In this document: positions 41,828 through 51,207 of the stretch, piece after piece
Layout of the letters: the number at the start of each line of letters is the position of its first letter
Position numbering within the stretch: the first letter of the stretch is position 1
Source of the DNA: Strigamia acuminata
Taxonomy: Eukaryota; Arthropoda; Chilopoda; Geophilomorpha; Linotaeniidae
Reading direction: 5' to 3'
DNA: 64,000 nucleotides
Assembly (NCBI GenBank): GCA_949358305.1
Contig: OX442314.1
Coordinates: 63,249,369-63,313,368, forward strand
Translations under genes and position numbers: made by a program
Notes under the pieces: generated by a model
Told to the model about the DNA's origin: nothing
Seen by the model: only the letters and a program-made list of their open reading frames with translations
The model's database searches: none

Positions 41828-42319
41828 AATATTCAACTTGGAAATTTTCTGCCCCTTAAAACTCCAGCATAACTTTTAAGCTGGCTTTGCTGTATTTGTA
41901 AACAGCGCTTCAGTGAACAGTTTTTTGCATTTACCAGTAGTGATTAAAACCACCTCCAGATGGCTCAAATCTATTTATTTTTATTGTTTAGGCATTACGT
42001 TCTCAATAAAATTAGTTCCGAACTAAAAACAAACTACATGGCGCTTTAACCAATCGACTTAAAAATTGTCCATAAATCCGTAATGGCAAAACCAGAACGG
42101 CACATTTTATCCTTATGCCTCCGAGGGTTAAAAAATTTCACTTTGCTGATTTTTTTTCTGATTTGTCTCTTTTTTAAAAAGAAAACATTTAACTTAAGAT
42201 GACTAAGATAAGTTGGATAGTACTAATTTGATGGTGCTCTACAACTTTGTAATTGACTTTTTTGCTCTAACCTGATTGGTTTAGAAGTTAGCAAGTGAAT
42301 AACCTTGAAAATGGCCTTC
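41828..42319. repeat. 492-bp duplication flanking copia B, right copy
   Basis: Begins directly at the LTR edge and ends where the mariner-like element continues with AAGGTCAAATTTGATG. It is the same length as 34585-35076. Confidence 0.92.
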
Positions 42320-42446
42320 AAGGTCAAATTTGATGACATCATTGGATTGCTCTCACCAAACTTCCTATACGATCGCTTCATTAAAGTTGGCCTAGGTTTC
42401 AATTGCTGAGGAAGATTTGAGGGGAACAGACTTTTGTTTCATCCTG
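42158..42446. repeat. Right arm of mariner-like element
   Basis: 289-bp inverted partner of 33983-34271, ending CATCCTG before TATA. Confidence 0.85.
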
Positions 42447-42450
42447 TATA

Positions 42451-42590
42451 TGCGAATTCCCGCCGGTGCCTACTGTTTGAATCCGGATAACGTCTGGCTT
42501 CTCATTAAATCGCTGTAGGGTCTCCACCAATCTGGCCGTCAGTGGTATGAGAAGCTAGACGAAACGTTACGAGGACTCGGATTTCGTAAA
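42451..42590 (+). pseudogene. Copia A RT, continuation after the mariner-like insertion
   Basis: Reads IPAGAYCLNPDNVWLL then IKSL, a TAG stop, and GLHQSGRQWYEKLDETLRG, the part of copia RT that follows AYLYGELEHRVY at 33950-33982. It stops matching after GFRKLC, where copia A is broken off. Confidence 0.88.
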
Positions 42591-42832
42591 CTTTGTTGAA
42601 TACTGTTACAAACTTGTGGAAACAGTTTAATTCTGCAGTGGTTTGGAAAAACCGGGTCCAATCGTTTAGTCGACTGTCGTCTAGTCGACGACAGCAACTA
42701 AACGATCATTTAGTCGGCAAAATGCTTAGTCGACTGTCGTCTAGTCGACGGTTCTACTTCTGGTCGCCTAGTCGACCAACTCTTTAGTGACGTCTAGTCG
42801 ACGTAACGTCTAGTCGACGCACGTCTTATAAA

Positions 42833-43335
42833 TTGGACCCGTACGTGCAGAAGTTGGCCGAAACGGTGTTGAGCGGCAATCAAAGCGTGGACGCGGTGTT
42901 TGGAGGGCCGGGACGATTGCGGAGGCGATTGTGGAAGCGGGCCGAGCGTGGACGAGGGGCTCGTGCACACGGACGCGCCGCCGCTGCCCAGCGACATGCC
43001 GGGCGGGAACCCGCAGATAGGGGCGCTAGTGCACGAGGTGCGCATCACGAACCAGAATATGTATGTGGGGGGCAGTGGTGTTGGGGCTTGCGCTACCAGG
43101 TCGGGCTGGATGAGTGGACGACAGAGATGTACCAGACGTTGCTGAGCAAGCTGCCGGACGGGATAGAAGTGCTGGACGCGGCGTACACGACGATTGAATG
43201 GCGGATGGAGAGCATGGAGAGTTACGTGGACGAGAGGCTCGCGTGTCGGGCGCTGTAGGATTTGGAGGAAGGAGGCGCTGTACAGTCGGCTCGGGGAGCA
43301 CGTTGGGCGGTGGGACCGATCGTTTTTTAAGAGTA
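42833..43335 (+). pseudogene. Captured fragment of cytoplasmic dynein heavy chain tail
   Basis: Across three frames the GC-rich DNA reads LDPYVQKLAETVLSG, PPLPSDMPGG, ALVHEVRITNQNMYV, RYQVG, LSKLPDGIEVLDAAYTTIEW, ESMESYVDERL and KEALYSRLGEHVGRWDRSFF. These follow the order of the tail of cytoplasmic dynein 1 heavy chain (HEIRITNQ, then RYQVG, then a Tyr-Val segment, then Tyr-x-Arg-Leu-Gly-Glu). About 35 residues are missing between MYV and RYQVG, and frameshifts separate the pieces, so it is not functional. Identified from memory of the family and not by a search. Confidence 0.7.
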
Positions 43336-43367
43336 TTTTACATCCAAAAAAAATTGTTTTATTTTTC

Positions 43368-43486
43368 ACTTAGTCGACGCCGTTTAGTCTACGCTGTTTA
43401 GTCGACCAGGTCACTTAGTCGTCAAAAATCGTTGACTAAGTGACCTGGTCGACTAAACGGCGTAGACTAAACGGCGTCGACTACGT
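43368..43486. repeat. 56-bp-arm hairpin
   Basis: Arms 43368-43423 and 43431-43486 are inverted copies with about four mismatches, separated by 7 nt. The arms are built of TAGTCGAC and TAGTCTACG motifs. Confidence 0.88.
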
Positions 43487-43525
43487 GAATTACGACTAAA
43501 CGACCCGACCTCGGAAAAACTCATC

Positions 43526-43768
43526 TGGTGAAAAAAGCACACATCATCTTAACAGGTGAGAATCAAAACATCAAGTGAAGGTTTTATTCACTAGTCATGT
43601 GACATTCTACAATCAGTGTCACCTTTGGGCAACATATACAAACTATATGTAAACAAATGCCGTGGCCATTCATATGGCTAAGTATGAACAGAAATACCGA
43701 ATAAAGAACGTATTATCGCTTGATAATATGATCCAAATATACATACACTATAAATGGCAATTACATAT
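43526..43768 (-). repeat. Probable LTR part of copia C, left of element C
   Basis: Continues, across element C, the LTR that begins TGTTAGAATATGAT at 53059 (minus strand). The proposed end at 43526 (CACCA on the minus strand) is a guess from TG/CA ends. No gene is present here. Confidence 0.45.
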
Positions 43769-44275
43769 TGTTACGCGGTGGACGAGCACGCTGTGAATCA
43801 GCTGTCGCCACCTCGCTTCCGTAGTTAATCATTAGAGAATAACCCCTAAAACTCTCACTTGAGTCCGCCTTAAGCGGATGAGGTAATGACTTTACCTATC
43901 ACTGAATAATAGAACGATCGAGCTCTATTTAATGTTTGACAAGAGCCAAATGGGCACAGAGGTTGACAAGCAGTTATTGCTGTGGCATCTCTAGGTTTTC
44001 CCATCCCAAAAGTTATTCATGCTTATTTAGTCTTAGGTTATTTTTAAGATAGTTTTAGAATTTAGTTTAAGTTAAATTATATTTGTTTTCAGATTGTATT
44101 TATGGTTTAATAAACATACTGTTATATTTTAATAATAATACAATGAGTCCTCTTCATTTCCTTCTTATTAGCAACACAGTTTAAATGCTAGTTTAACTTA
44201 GTGCAATTACAAACCCCTAGTTATAAAATATAAGTATTTACGTGGTCAAACAGTAGTCAGTCTGGCCACGTAACA
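43769..44275 (+). repeat. 5' LTR of element C
   Basis: 507 bp, TG to CA. It is followed by AAGTGGTGGAGATGCAGGG, where a primer-binding site starting TGGTGG would lie; I could not match this to a tRNA. Confidence 0.93.
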
Positions 44276-44296
44276 AAGTGGTGGAGATGCAGGGCA

Positions 44297-44926
44297 TTGA
44301 AGCCGGAAATGCAAAAAATGTTGATTACTGTATTCCCGAAGACTTTGGCGGATATGGAAGAGAGGATTAAGTTATTCGAAAGTCATAAAGTAAAAGACCC
44401 AGCAGATGTTCTACTTGCAGCGTTTAAAAAAATCGTGGATGAGAAGGTGATCCCAGTAACAGCAGGTAAACTGAGTGGAACTGTGGGGACCCAACCAACC
44501 CACGCTGAGTTAATAGCTGAAGTCGCTGATTTAAAGCAGCGATTATTAGAAGCGGAGTCAGTGGATTTGCTGGATGAAGAGTCGATACTGATACAAAATC
44601 AGTGGTATGCGCCAATAAGGAATAGGGGACAGTATAATCAAGGAGGTAGAAGTAGAGGTGGAAGACAAGGCTTTAATCCTAATTACAATAATTATAATAC
44701 TAACAATAGTAATAATTCTAATAACCGTTCATGCGGATGTTATCATCATTTCAGCTGTGAGTTTTACAATCCACCCAGGCAACAACAACAACAACAACAA
44801 CAGCAGCAACAGGAAAGAGGTGGAAGTAACAGCTGGAAGTGGAATAAAAAGAGGAGAAGAGGTGAACAGCAAGATGGAAACCCTAATCCTCAGGCACAAA
44901 CGAAGGCCCAAAATTCGAAAAACTAG
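44297..44926 (+). pseudogene. gag: Element C gag, 5'-truncated (209 aa)
   Basis: A short ORF that begins only about 20 nt after the LTR. It keeps what looks like the C-terminal end of a gag: a Glu/Lys-rich helix region, an Arg/Gly stretch, Asn-rich repeats, a cysteine cluster CGCYHHFSCEFYN and a polyglutamine run coded mainly by CAA. No capsid domain is present, so 5' gag and possibly the leader were probably deleted in this copy or its parent. Confidence 0.7.
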
Positions 44927-45024
44927 TTGAACGGCCACAGAGAAATTGTTGCCACCCAAAGAAAAGGAAAAGACAAAAGAAGAAGAGTAAGATAATTATA
45001 GTTGACGTTCAGGTATCAGAATCA

Positions 45025-47373
45025 TTGTTGGAAATCCCAGTAATTGTAAAAGAAATGGAAATAAAAGCGGTAATGGATACTGGAGCCAAACGAAACCTTC
45101 TAAGTGAGGAAGTTGCAATAGCTCTTCAGTTGGAGTATTCACCGAGCCCTAACATTAGGCTACGTGGGATAGGAAAGGATTTGGTAGTTCCAGTGGGTAA
45201 AACAAAAATGAACATTGCAGTTGGAAAACTGACCTATAAAGTGGAAGTGTTAATAGTGTCAGGATTTCATCATCAGCTTTTATTGGGGGATCCATTCATG
45301 AGATCAACGAGAACTGTCGTCGATTATGATTTACAAAAAATCTTTGTGGGCCGGAACAATGATGGTGGAGTAGAAGAAGCAGTTTTTCCAATAAATAAAT
45401 CGTTTTCGGACCAGAGTTATGTTGCCAGAGTAATGAAGAATATCTCAATTCCACCAATGCATGAATGCGTTATACCAGTTTATTTAAATACAAAATTAAC
45501 CACAGAAATGTTTATGGAACCTCTAGGAAACGTAATAGATAGGTTTGGAATTTTGTGTTGTAAAACATTAACAAATTTTGAGTATGGTAAAGGAGTTCTG
45601 CGTGTGGCTAATCCAACGAACAAATCAGTCTTTTTGAAGGAGAAATCTGCAATTGGTAAGGCGTATTACATTATTGAGATTGGGTTGTTGGATGAAAAGC
45701 AAGTGCATTGCTCTGACTCCTCAACCAAAGCGGTTGAGTTGACAGATGAAAAGCAAGTGCATTGCTTTGACTTTGACTCCTCGATTGCTAAAGATAAGAT
45801 GACCAAAAGCCAACAAGAGCAGATGAAGCGGTTACTTCTAAAGAACCAGGATAGATTTGCAGCCACAGACAAAGACTTAGGTAGAGTAACAACATTTAAA
45901 CACAAAATTGATACGGGGGACCATGATCCAATACATTTGCAGCCTTATAGACGTTCAATCGCAGAAAAAGAAGTAGAGGCAGAAGAGACCAGAAAGTTGC
46001 TTGAGATGGGAGTCATTAGGGAGTCAGAAAGTCCATGGAGTGCACCAGTACTTCTCATCAAGAAAAGAGACGGTAAATGGAGATTTTGTGTCGATTGGAG
46101 GAGGTTAAACGCGATCACAAAGAAAATGGTATACCCACTGCCCAGGATTGATGACACCTTAGATCAACTGGCAGGGGCCCAGTATTTTTCGATGATGGAT
46201 CTTATTCAAGGATATTATCAAGTCGAAATAGATGAACAAGATCGTGAAAAAACAGCGTTTACCACTTCAAGCGGACATTTTGAGTTTAACGTCCTAGGAA
46301 TGGGATTATGTAATAGCCCAGCTGCGTTTCAAAAATTGATGAACAAGGTGCTTGGTAATCTTCTTGGCAAGGTCTGTATAGCTTATATTGACGACCTTAT
46401 AATATTTTCGAAAACATTTGACCAGCATCTTCAGGATCTCGATGCTGTCTTCAGCAAGCTGCGGTTGGCAAACTTAAAGGTTAAACTCAGCAAATGTACG
46501 TTTGGTACTAATACCATCAAATATTTAGGCCACATAGTTGATTCTGATGGAGTGTCACCTGATCCACGTAATTTGGAAAGTGTAGCTAAATTTCCAAAAC
46601 CAACAAATTTGAAGCAGTTGAGAGGGTTTTTGGGTTTATGTTCGTATTATCGAAAGTTCATTCCAGGATTTGCGGACGTATCCAAGCCCTTAGCCAACTT
46701 AACTCGCAAAGATGAAGCTTTTGATTGGGGGCCACCACAGGAAACAGCTTTTAAGGCCTTACGAACAGCTTTAGTTACGGTACCAGTTTTAGCACATCCA
46801 AATTTTGCAGAGCCATTCATTGTGTCTACGGATGCAAGTGCTTATGGACTCGGTGCAATTCTGAAGCAGCGTATTAATAAGCAAGAACATGTGATTTGTT
46901 ACGCCAGTCGATTATTAAGTACAGCGGAACAAAATTACACAGCTACAGAAAGAGAATGTTTAGCCATAATATTTGGCATTAACAAGTACAGACCATATCT
47001 TTACGGTAGGAAATTTACAAGTGTAACAGACCATTCTGCGTTACAATGGCTGAATAAGGTGAAAAATTCCAACGGTAGGTTGGCTAGGTGGAGTTTACAA
47101 CTGGTAGATTATGACTACGATGTGATGCATAAGTCAGGCAAGAAGCACACGGACGCAGATGCTCTTAGCCGAATCCAAGAAGAGATTGGTGAGGAAGAAA
47201 AAGAAATTATTTCCTTACTACTTCTCGAAAAACTCAACTTACCTGTAGAACAGCGTAAGGACGAGAAAATTTTGGAGATCATCACCGCAATGGAGAACAT
47301 TGAGCAACTTCCAAGAAACAGTTCGTTCTCCTGGATAACACGTTGTTTAGAAAGAAAAGTTACAATTCTCTAA
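45025..47373 (+). CDS. pol: Element C pol, protease-RT-RNase H part
   Basis: 782 residues. The aspartic protease has AVMDTGAKRNLL near residue 18, so the N-terminus is near the protease start; the TTG at 45025 is not a sure start. RT runs about 290-480 with WRFCVDWRRLN, MMDLIQGYYQVE, NVLGMGLCNSPAAFQ and CIAYIDDLIIF. RNase H has FIVSTDASAYGLGAIL and ARWSLQLVDYDYDV. The frame is lost near 47335, and the integrase follows in the -1 frame. Gag lies upstream in a different frame. A duplicated stretch DEKQVHCSDSS and DEKQVHCFDFDSS lies between protease and RT. Confidence 0.92.
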   Translation: MLEIPVIVKEMEIKAVMDTGAKRNLLSEEVAIALQLEYSPSPNIRLRGIGKDLVVPVGKTKMNIAVGKLTYKVEVLIVSGFHHQLLLGDPFMRSTRTVVDYDLQKIFVGRNNDGGVEEAVFPINKSFSDQSYVARVMKNISIPPMHECVIPVYLNTKLTTEMFMEPLGNVIDRFGILCCKTLTNFEYGKGVLRVANPTNKSVFLKEKSAIGKAYYIIEIGLLDEKQVHCSDSSTKAVELTDEKQVHCFDFDSSIAKDKMTKSQQEQMKRLLLKNQDRFAATDKDLGRVTTFKHKIDTGDHDPIHLQPYRRSIAEKEVEAEETRKLLEMGVIRESESPWSAPVLLIKKRDGKWRFCVDWRRLNAITKKMVYPLPRIDDTLDQLAGAQYFSMMDLIQGYYQVEIDEQDREKTAFTTSSGHFEFNVLGMGLCNSPAAFQKLMNKVLGNLLGKVCIAYIDDLIIFSKTFDQHLQDLDAVFSKLRLANLKVKLSKCTFGTNTIKYLGHIVDSDGVSPDPRNLESVAKFPKPTNLKQLRGFLGLCSYYRKFIPGFADVSKPLANLTRKDEAFDWGPPQETAFKALRTALVTVPVLAHPNFAEPFIVSTDASAYGLGAILKQRINKQEHVICYASRLLSTAEQNYTATERECLAIIFGINKYRPYLYGRKFTSVTDHSALQWLNKVKNSNGRLARWSLQLVDYDYDVMHKSGKKHTDADALSRIQEEIGEEEKEIISLLLLEKLNLPVEQRKDEKILEIITAMENIEQLPRNSSFSWITRCLERKVTIL

Positions 47374-48950
47374 ACATGGAAGGAAACCTTTTAGTAGTAC
47401 CGCAGCATTTACGTAAGCAAGTGTTAGAAGAAATGCATGACGGGCTCATAGGTGCTCATCTCGGCCTAAATAAGACGTGGAAAAGAATTAGAGTAAGATT
47501 CTTTTGGCCGAGGATATACAGGGACGTAAGGAATTACGTTCTCAGTTGTCCACATTGCGCAGGAAGTAAGTCCATGACCACTCCACAAAAAGGTTTATTA
47601 CAACCTTGGTCGACGATTTCAAGACCGTTTGAGAGGATTGGTATAGACACGTTAGGAAGCTTTCCAGTTTCAAATAGTGGAAATAAGTTTGTATTTGTCA
47701 TCACTGATTACTTGTCGCGTGCAGTCATCGCCAGAGCGGCTCCAGCATGTACAGCGTTGGAAGCAGCGAAAACTCTTGTATTCGAGGTAATGCTCAAAGA
47801 GGGAAGTCCACGCGAGATACTCAGCGATAAGGGGACGGAGTACAGGAACGAAATGATTAATGAGGTATCAGCACTGTTTAAATCCCAGCACAAATCTACT
47901 TCCGGGTACCATCCAAGGACCAACGGATTAACGGAAAAATTCAATGCAACGTTTGCCAAAATGTTGACATGTTATACTAATAAAGATCATACAGATTGGG
48001 ATGAATTTTTACCATTTGTCATTTTCTCCTATAATTCAGCAGTCCATGAAACAACTGGATATACCCCATATTATCTGTTGAAAGGTTATGAAGTTGATTT
48101 GAGTGTGGATGTGAATTTGAACCTTCCTCGAAAGGAATTCACTCTTCGCACTTCTAGATTTATGCGGGAGATGCGGAAAATTGCCAACGAAAGATTAGAA
48201 TGGCAGAGTGAGAAGAGCAAGAGGAGATTTGATTTGGACAGAATAGTGGTTGAATTCGAACCAGGAGAATTGGTTTACTTGAAAACCCCAAATAGGAAAG
48301 TAGGGTTAAGCGAAAAACTCCTGCCACCATTTTCTGGACCATATGAAATAGTCAGACGCACAGCGCCAAACGATTATGAAGTAAGGAATTCATCAGGAAA
48401 GAAAACTAGTATTGTCAATGTTGAGCGTTTAAAACCATACAAGCCACGAGAGGAAATTCCAGAAACTATTCTGCAGGATTTACCACCAAAGAAAGTAACA
48501 TTTTCTGATGAAGTGCAAGAAAATTCGCAAAAAGACGATCAGAATGCGGAAATTGTGAAGAAGGACGATGATTCGCGAGATAAGCCTAAAAAAGAAGCGA
48601 AGGAAAGGTTTATTGATGATGACGATCAAATTTCGTTGCGGAATTTCTTTGAATCCGAAGATAAAGCGTCGGATTTACCGGCTCTAACTGAAAAGGAGCG
48701 ACTGAAGGCAATTTACGGGCCGAAAGAAATTGAGGAACGTCGAGTGAAAAAGGAAGTTGAATTAGAACAGCGAAATCAGTTGCTAAAATCGTCGCCAGAC
48801 GAAAGCAAGAAGAATCGGTCGCAGAAACCATCACCAGGTGTCGCAAATGCTGTTGGCGCCGATACGCATGTGCGACGTCCTGCTGAAAGTGATTTCCGGT
48901 CACGACGACTTAGATCGCAACCACGCCAGGATTACACTGCATTCTACTAG
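47343..48950 (+). CDS. pol: Element C pol, integrase part
   Basis: 535 residues in the -1 frame of the RT part. The reading most likely continues from the RT part as DNTLFRKKSYNS. It has the zinc-binding HHCC (HDGLIGAHLG then CPHCAGSK), the integrase core with Asp in IGIDTLGSF, Asp in LSDKGTEY and Glu in NGLTEKFNAT, and a GPY/F-like segment (LLPPFSGPYEIVRRT). The C-terminal 140 residues are Lys/Glu-rich. The break near 47335 is best explained by a single-base indel, because RT/integrase frameshifting is not usual in Ty3 elements. Confidence 0.9.
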   Translation: MFRKKSYNSLNMEGNLLVVPQHLRKQVLEEMHDGLIGAHLGLNKTWKRIRVRFFWPRIYRDVRNYVLSCPHCAGSKSMTTPQKGLLQPWSTISRPFERIGIDTLGSFPVSNSGNKFVFVITDYLSRAVIARAAPACTALEAAKTLVFEVMLKEGSPREILSDKGTEYRNEMINEVSALFKSQHKSTSGYHPRTNGLTEKFNATFAKMLTCYTNKDHTDWDEFLPFVIFSYNSAVHETTGYTPYYLLKGYEVDLSVDVNLNLPRKEFTLRTSRFMREMRKIANERLEWQSEKSKRRFDLDRIVVEFEPGELVYLKTPNRKVGLSEKLLPPFSGPYEIVRRTAPNDYEVRNSSGKKTSIVNVERLKPYKPREEIPETILQDLPPKKVTFSDEVQENSQKDDQNAEIVKKDDDSRDKPKKEAKERFIDDDDQISLRNFFESEDKASDLPALTEKERLKAIYGPKEIEERRVKKEVELEQRNQLLKSSPDESKKNRSQKPSPGVANAVGADTHVRRPAESDFRSRRLRSQPRQDYTAFY

Positions 48951-49508
48951 CTTTCCTTGAGTGAACGCAAGTTATTTGCAGTGAGCAAAGGGAATTGCTG
49001 TTATTCGAGACGTGATTGACGAGGATTTTGTGTAGTTTTGGTGAAAGTAGGTACTTTTGTTTGACGAAAGTTGAAGTGAACGTAGGCGAGACGTGATGTG
49101 ATTTTGATGTTGTATTTTCTTGTTTTTCGAGGCGAACGCAAGTTATTTGCAGTGAACCAAGAATAACTTGAATTTACTTGATGATTCGAACAGATTTAAG
49201 ACATTTTTCATGGAGTTTGGAAGATATTAATAAAAGTCCCGAAAGTGAACGAAACGAAACGAATCTATCGCCATTTTTCCAGCGAATGAAGCGAACTTAG
49301 CACATTTTTTTGAAATGTCAACTTAGCATTTAATTTTGGAATTTAATAGAAATAGTTATGAATATTTAATTGGTTTAGATGAAATAATTTGAATATTGTA
49401 TAAAGTTAGAAATTTAATGAAATTTAGACAAATTGATTGTGAACATGAATTGTATTGGCCATTAATGAATCTTAATTAATGAATTTAATTTATTTTTGCA
49501 CATATTAG
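48951..49508 (+). other. Gap between pol and env-position ORFs of element C
   Basis: Non-coding. A stretch GAACGCAAGTTATTTGCAGT occurs twice (near 48964 and 49131). It ends in an acceptor-like TTTTTGCACATATTAG just before the next ORF. Confidence 0.5.
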
Positions 49509-49514
49509 ACTTGA

Positions 49515-50126
49515 ATGGACGATATGACGGGAAAATTTATTCGGATGGACGTGAAAGACAGCTCAGACAAAGACGACAATATTTCCGTGTGTTCGGGGGT
49601 TTCAACCCAGATGTTCGATTTATATGATAGGAATTCGGAGTTGGAACATTTGGATGTCTTGGCTGAGGAGGAAGACATTGCAACGGTTCCTATTAAACCA
49701 TTGTCCGAGCTAGTAACATTTAAACGCCCATTTTCCGAACGAAAGGAGCTTGGTGCGCGGCCTAAAGAGCATGATGCACCATTGACAACTGTGCAGCTAA
49801 ACAAAATAGCGCGGCGTAAGCGTTGTCTGCAAAGAAGACGAACTGCGGATACAGCAGAGAAACGCGCATTCACCAATAAAGGGCTTCAGGTCATTCAGAA
49901 GCAGGCGAAGAAAACAATTTCTCGGAATGAAAAGCGCCTTGGCGAACTAAGATTAGAGCAGCGCTGTATGACTGAAGAAGTGAGGAAAAAAGGTCTGAAA
50001 GGCCTTGATGGACGTTTGGTGTTCGAAGCATGGTTTCGAGCAGCAGATAAGCTCACTGGAAAAAAAAGCATATTTCCAAACATTTCTAAGTTGAAAATTT
50101 ATATGGAAAAGTTGAATTTACTATGA
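49515..50126 (+). CDS. Element C extra ORF 1 (203 aa, unknown)
   Basis: I do not recognise this protein. Residues 1-55 are acidic, and residues 99-109 form a basic cluster RRKRCLQRRR that could be a nuclear localisation signal. Residues 115-160 are Lys/Arg/Glu-rich and probably helical. An acceptor TTGCACATATTAG ends six nt before the ATG, as for a spliced env-type RNA. A phase-0 donor GTGAGG at 49980 would join residue 155 to the phase-0 acceptor at 51207, fusing this ORF to the C48 protease. Without splicing the ORF ends at 50126. Confidence 0.7.
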   Translation: MDDMTGKFIRMDVKDSSDKDDNISVCSGVSTQMFDLYDRNSELEHLDVLAEEEDIATVPIKPLSELVTFKRPFSERKELGARPKEHDAPLTTVQLNKIARRKRCLQRRRTADTAEKRAFTNKGLQVIQKQAKKTISRNEKRLGELRLEQRCMTEEVRKKGLKGLDGRLVFEAWFRAADKLTGKKSIFPNISKLKIYMEKLNLL

Positions 50127-50541
50127 TGCGGAAATTTTTTGGAAATATGTTGGAAATATTTATATATTTCCAAACTTCTGAAAATGGGTAGTAAATCCTA
50201 GAGATGAAAAGTCATATTTTCAATTAGTTGTAAATCTGTTGTTTGAAATGTTGTTTCCAATCAATTTTCTTTTGGATGGATATGTATTGTAAACTTCATT
50301 TCACAATGATTGTAAAAATAATGTAAAAGCAAGAAAATACCTGAAATTTAAATGTAACATTTAAATATCTGAAATGTAACAAGAACAAGGTAAAATACAG
50401 TCAGGAACAATAAAATTGTATCAAATTTCAACTCAGAAGATAAAATAATGTATAAAACGGTCCAATTTCGAACCGACATGGACAATATGAAATCGGGCCA
50501 ATCAGGGCGCAGGGACGGAAAAATTCGTGTCGATGAAACGT

Positions 50542-50592
50542 ACCGTCGATGAAACAATCCGACTCCAGGAGTCGGATTGTTTCATCGACGGT
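50542..50592. repeat. 51-bp perfect palindrome
   Basis: Arms 50542-50566 and 50568-50592 are perfect 25-bp inverted copies around one A. The left arm begins ACCGTCGATGAAACAATCCG. Confidence 0.95.
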
Positions 50593-50694
50593 AATCAATG
50601 TGAGATTGATTGTATTTTTAATACAATGAATCTCAAATAGATTATTTAACAAAGAAGTTACTATTTATAGGAAGTTATGCATTAAACTATTACA

Positions 50695-50770
50695 AGCCAT
50701 ACTAGCCTAGTGGATAGGGCAGTGGGCTTTAGAACGAAGGGTCCCAGGTTCAATTCCAGCAGAGGTCAAG
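50695..50770 (+). repeat. tRNA-derived segment, SINE head or tRNA pseudogene
   Basis: Has an A-box-like TAGCCTAGTGGAT and, about 40 nt on, a B-box-like GGTTCAATTCC. The T stem does not pair and no clean cloverleaf forms, so it is not a working tRNA. An A-rich tail follows, as in SINEs. Confidence 0.5.
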
Positions 50771-51207
50771 GTAAGAAAAAAGAAAACTATAAGATTAAAA
50801 TAAATTTAAATAAAACTGTTAATAAAAATGTAAATTGTGATCAAATCAATAAAAACTAATTGTTGAATGGTGTTTGAAAAAAAAATCAAACAGTTTAAAA
50901 AAAAAAATTGAGTTCATGTATTTAAATTTTTCAAAATGGAGGGTAGTAGATTTTTTATTGGAAATATATTGGAAATATATTGGAAATAGATTGGAAATAT
51001 ATTATGAAATTTTATAATTACACAATTGAAAATGTTTGTAAAGTGATTGTAAAAAAAGTCACGGAAATGGTCTCTTTCCAGATTGAAAATATGTTTGGAA
51101 AAGACTTATTTTCAATTGTTTGTAAATCTAATTTACAAACTTGTAAAATCCATCTACCTATATATTTACAATTCTTTACAAGTGAGTAAATCTGATTTTT
51201 TTTCCAG

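Larger units (their letters stand above)
33983..42446. mobile_element. Mariner-like element with long TIRs, with nested insertions
   Basis: The ends are CAGGGTGGAACAAAAGTC on the left and the inverted CAGGATGAAACAAAAGTC on the right, flanked by TATA (33979-33982 and 42447-42450), consistent with a TA or TATA target duplication. The inverted arms are 289 bp (33983-34271 and 42158-42446). It interrupts the RT of copia A. Without nested insertions it would be under 1 kb, with no transposase. A piggyBac-like MITE and copia B lie inside it. Confidence 0.85.
42660..43500. mobile_element. GTCGAC-rich foldback element carrying a host gene fragment
   Basis: At least ten TAGTCGAC or inverted GTCGACTA motifs lie at 42660-42830 and 43370-43495, around a GC-rich central part that contains dynein heavy chain coding sequence. 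The right side is a 119-bp near-perfect hairpin. I see no transposase and no clear target duplication, so the ends are approximate. Confidence 0.6.
50127..51207 (+). other. Possible intron of element C with a palindrome and a tRNA-like segment
   Basis: AT-rich, rich in TTGGAAATAT repeats near both ends (50146 and 50958-51000). It contains a 51-bp palindrome (50542-50592) and a tRNA-derived segment (50695-50770). It ends in a strong pyrimidine tract and acceptor TTTTTTTTCCAG at 51207. Confidence 0.5.

Noticed and set aside
47320-47375. Programmed frameshift between RT and integrase of element C
   Set aside because: No slippery heptamer is visible in the right phase and this position is not used for recoding in Ty3 elements; a base indel is simpler.
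50695-50770. Functional tRNA gene
   Set aside because: The T stem does not pair and the acceptor stem is missing, although A and B box motifs are present.
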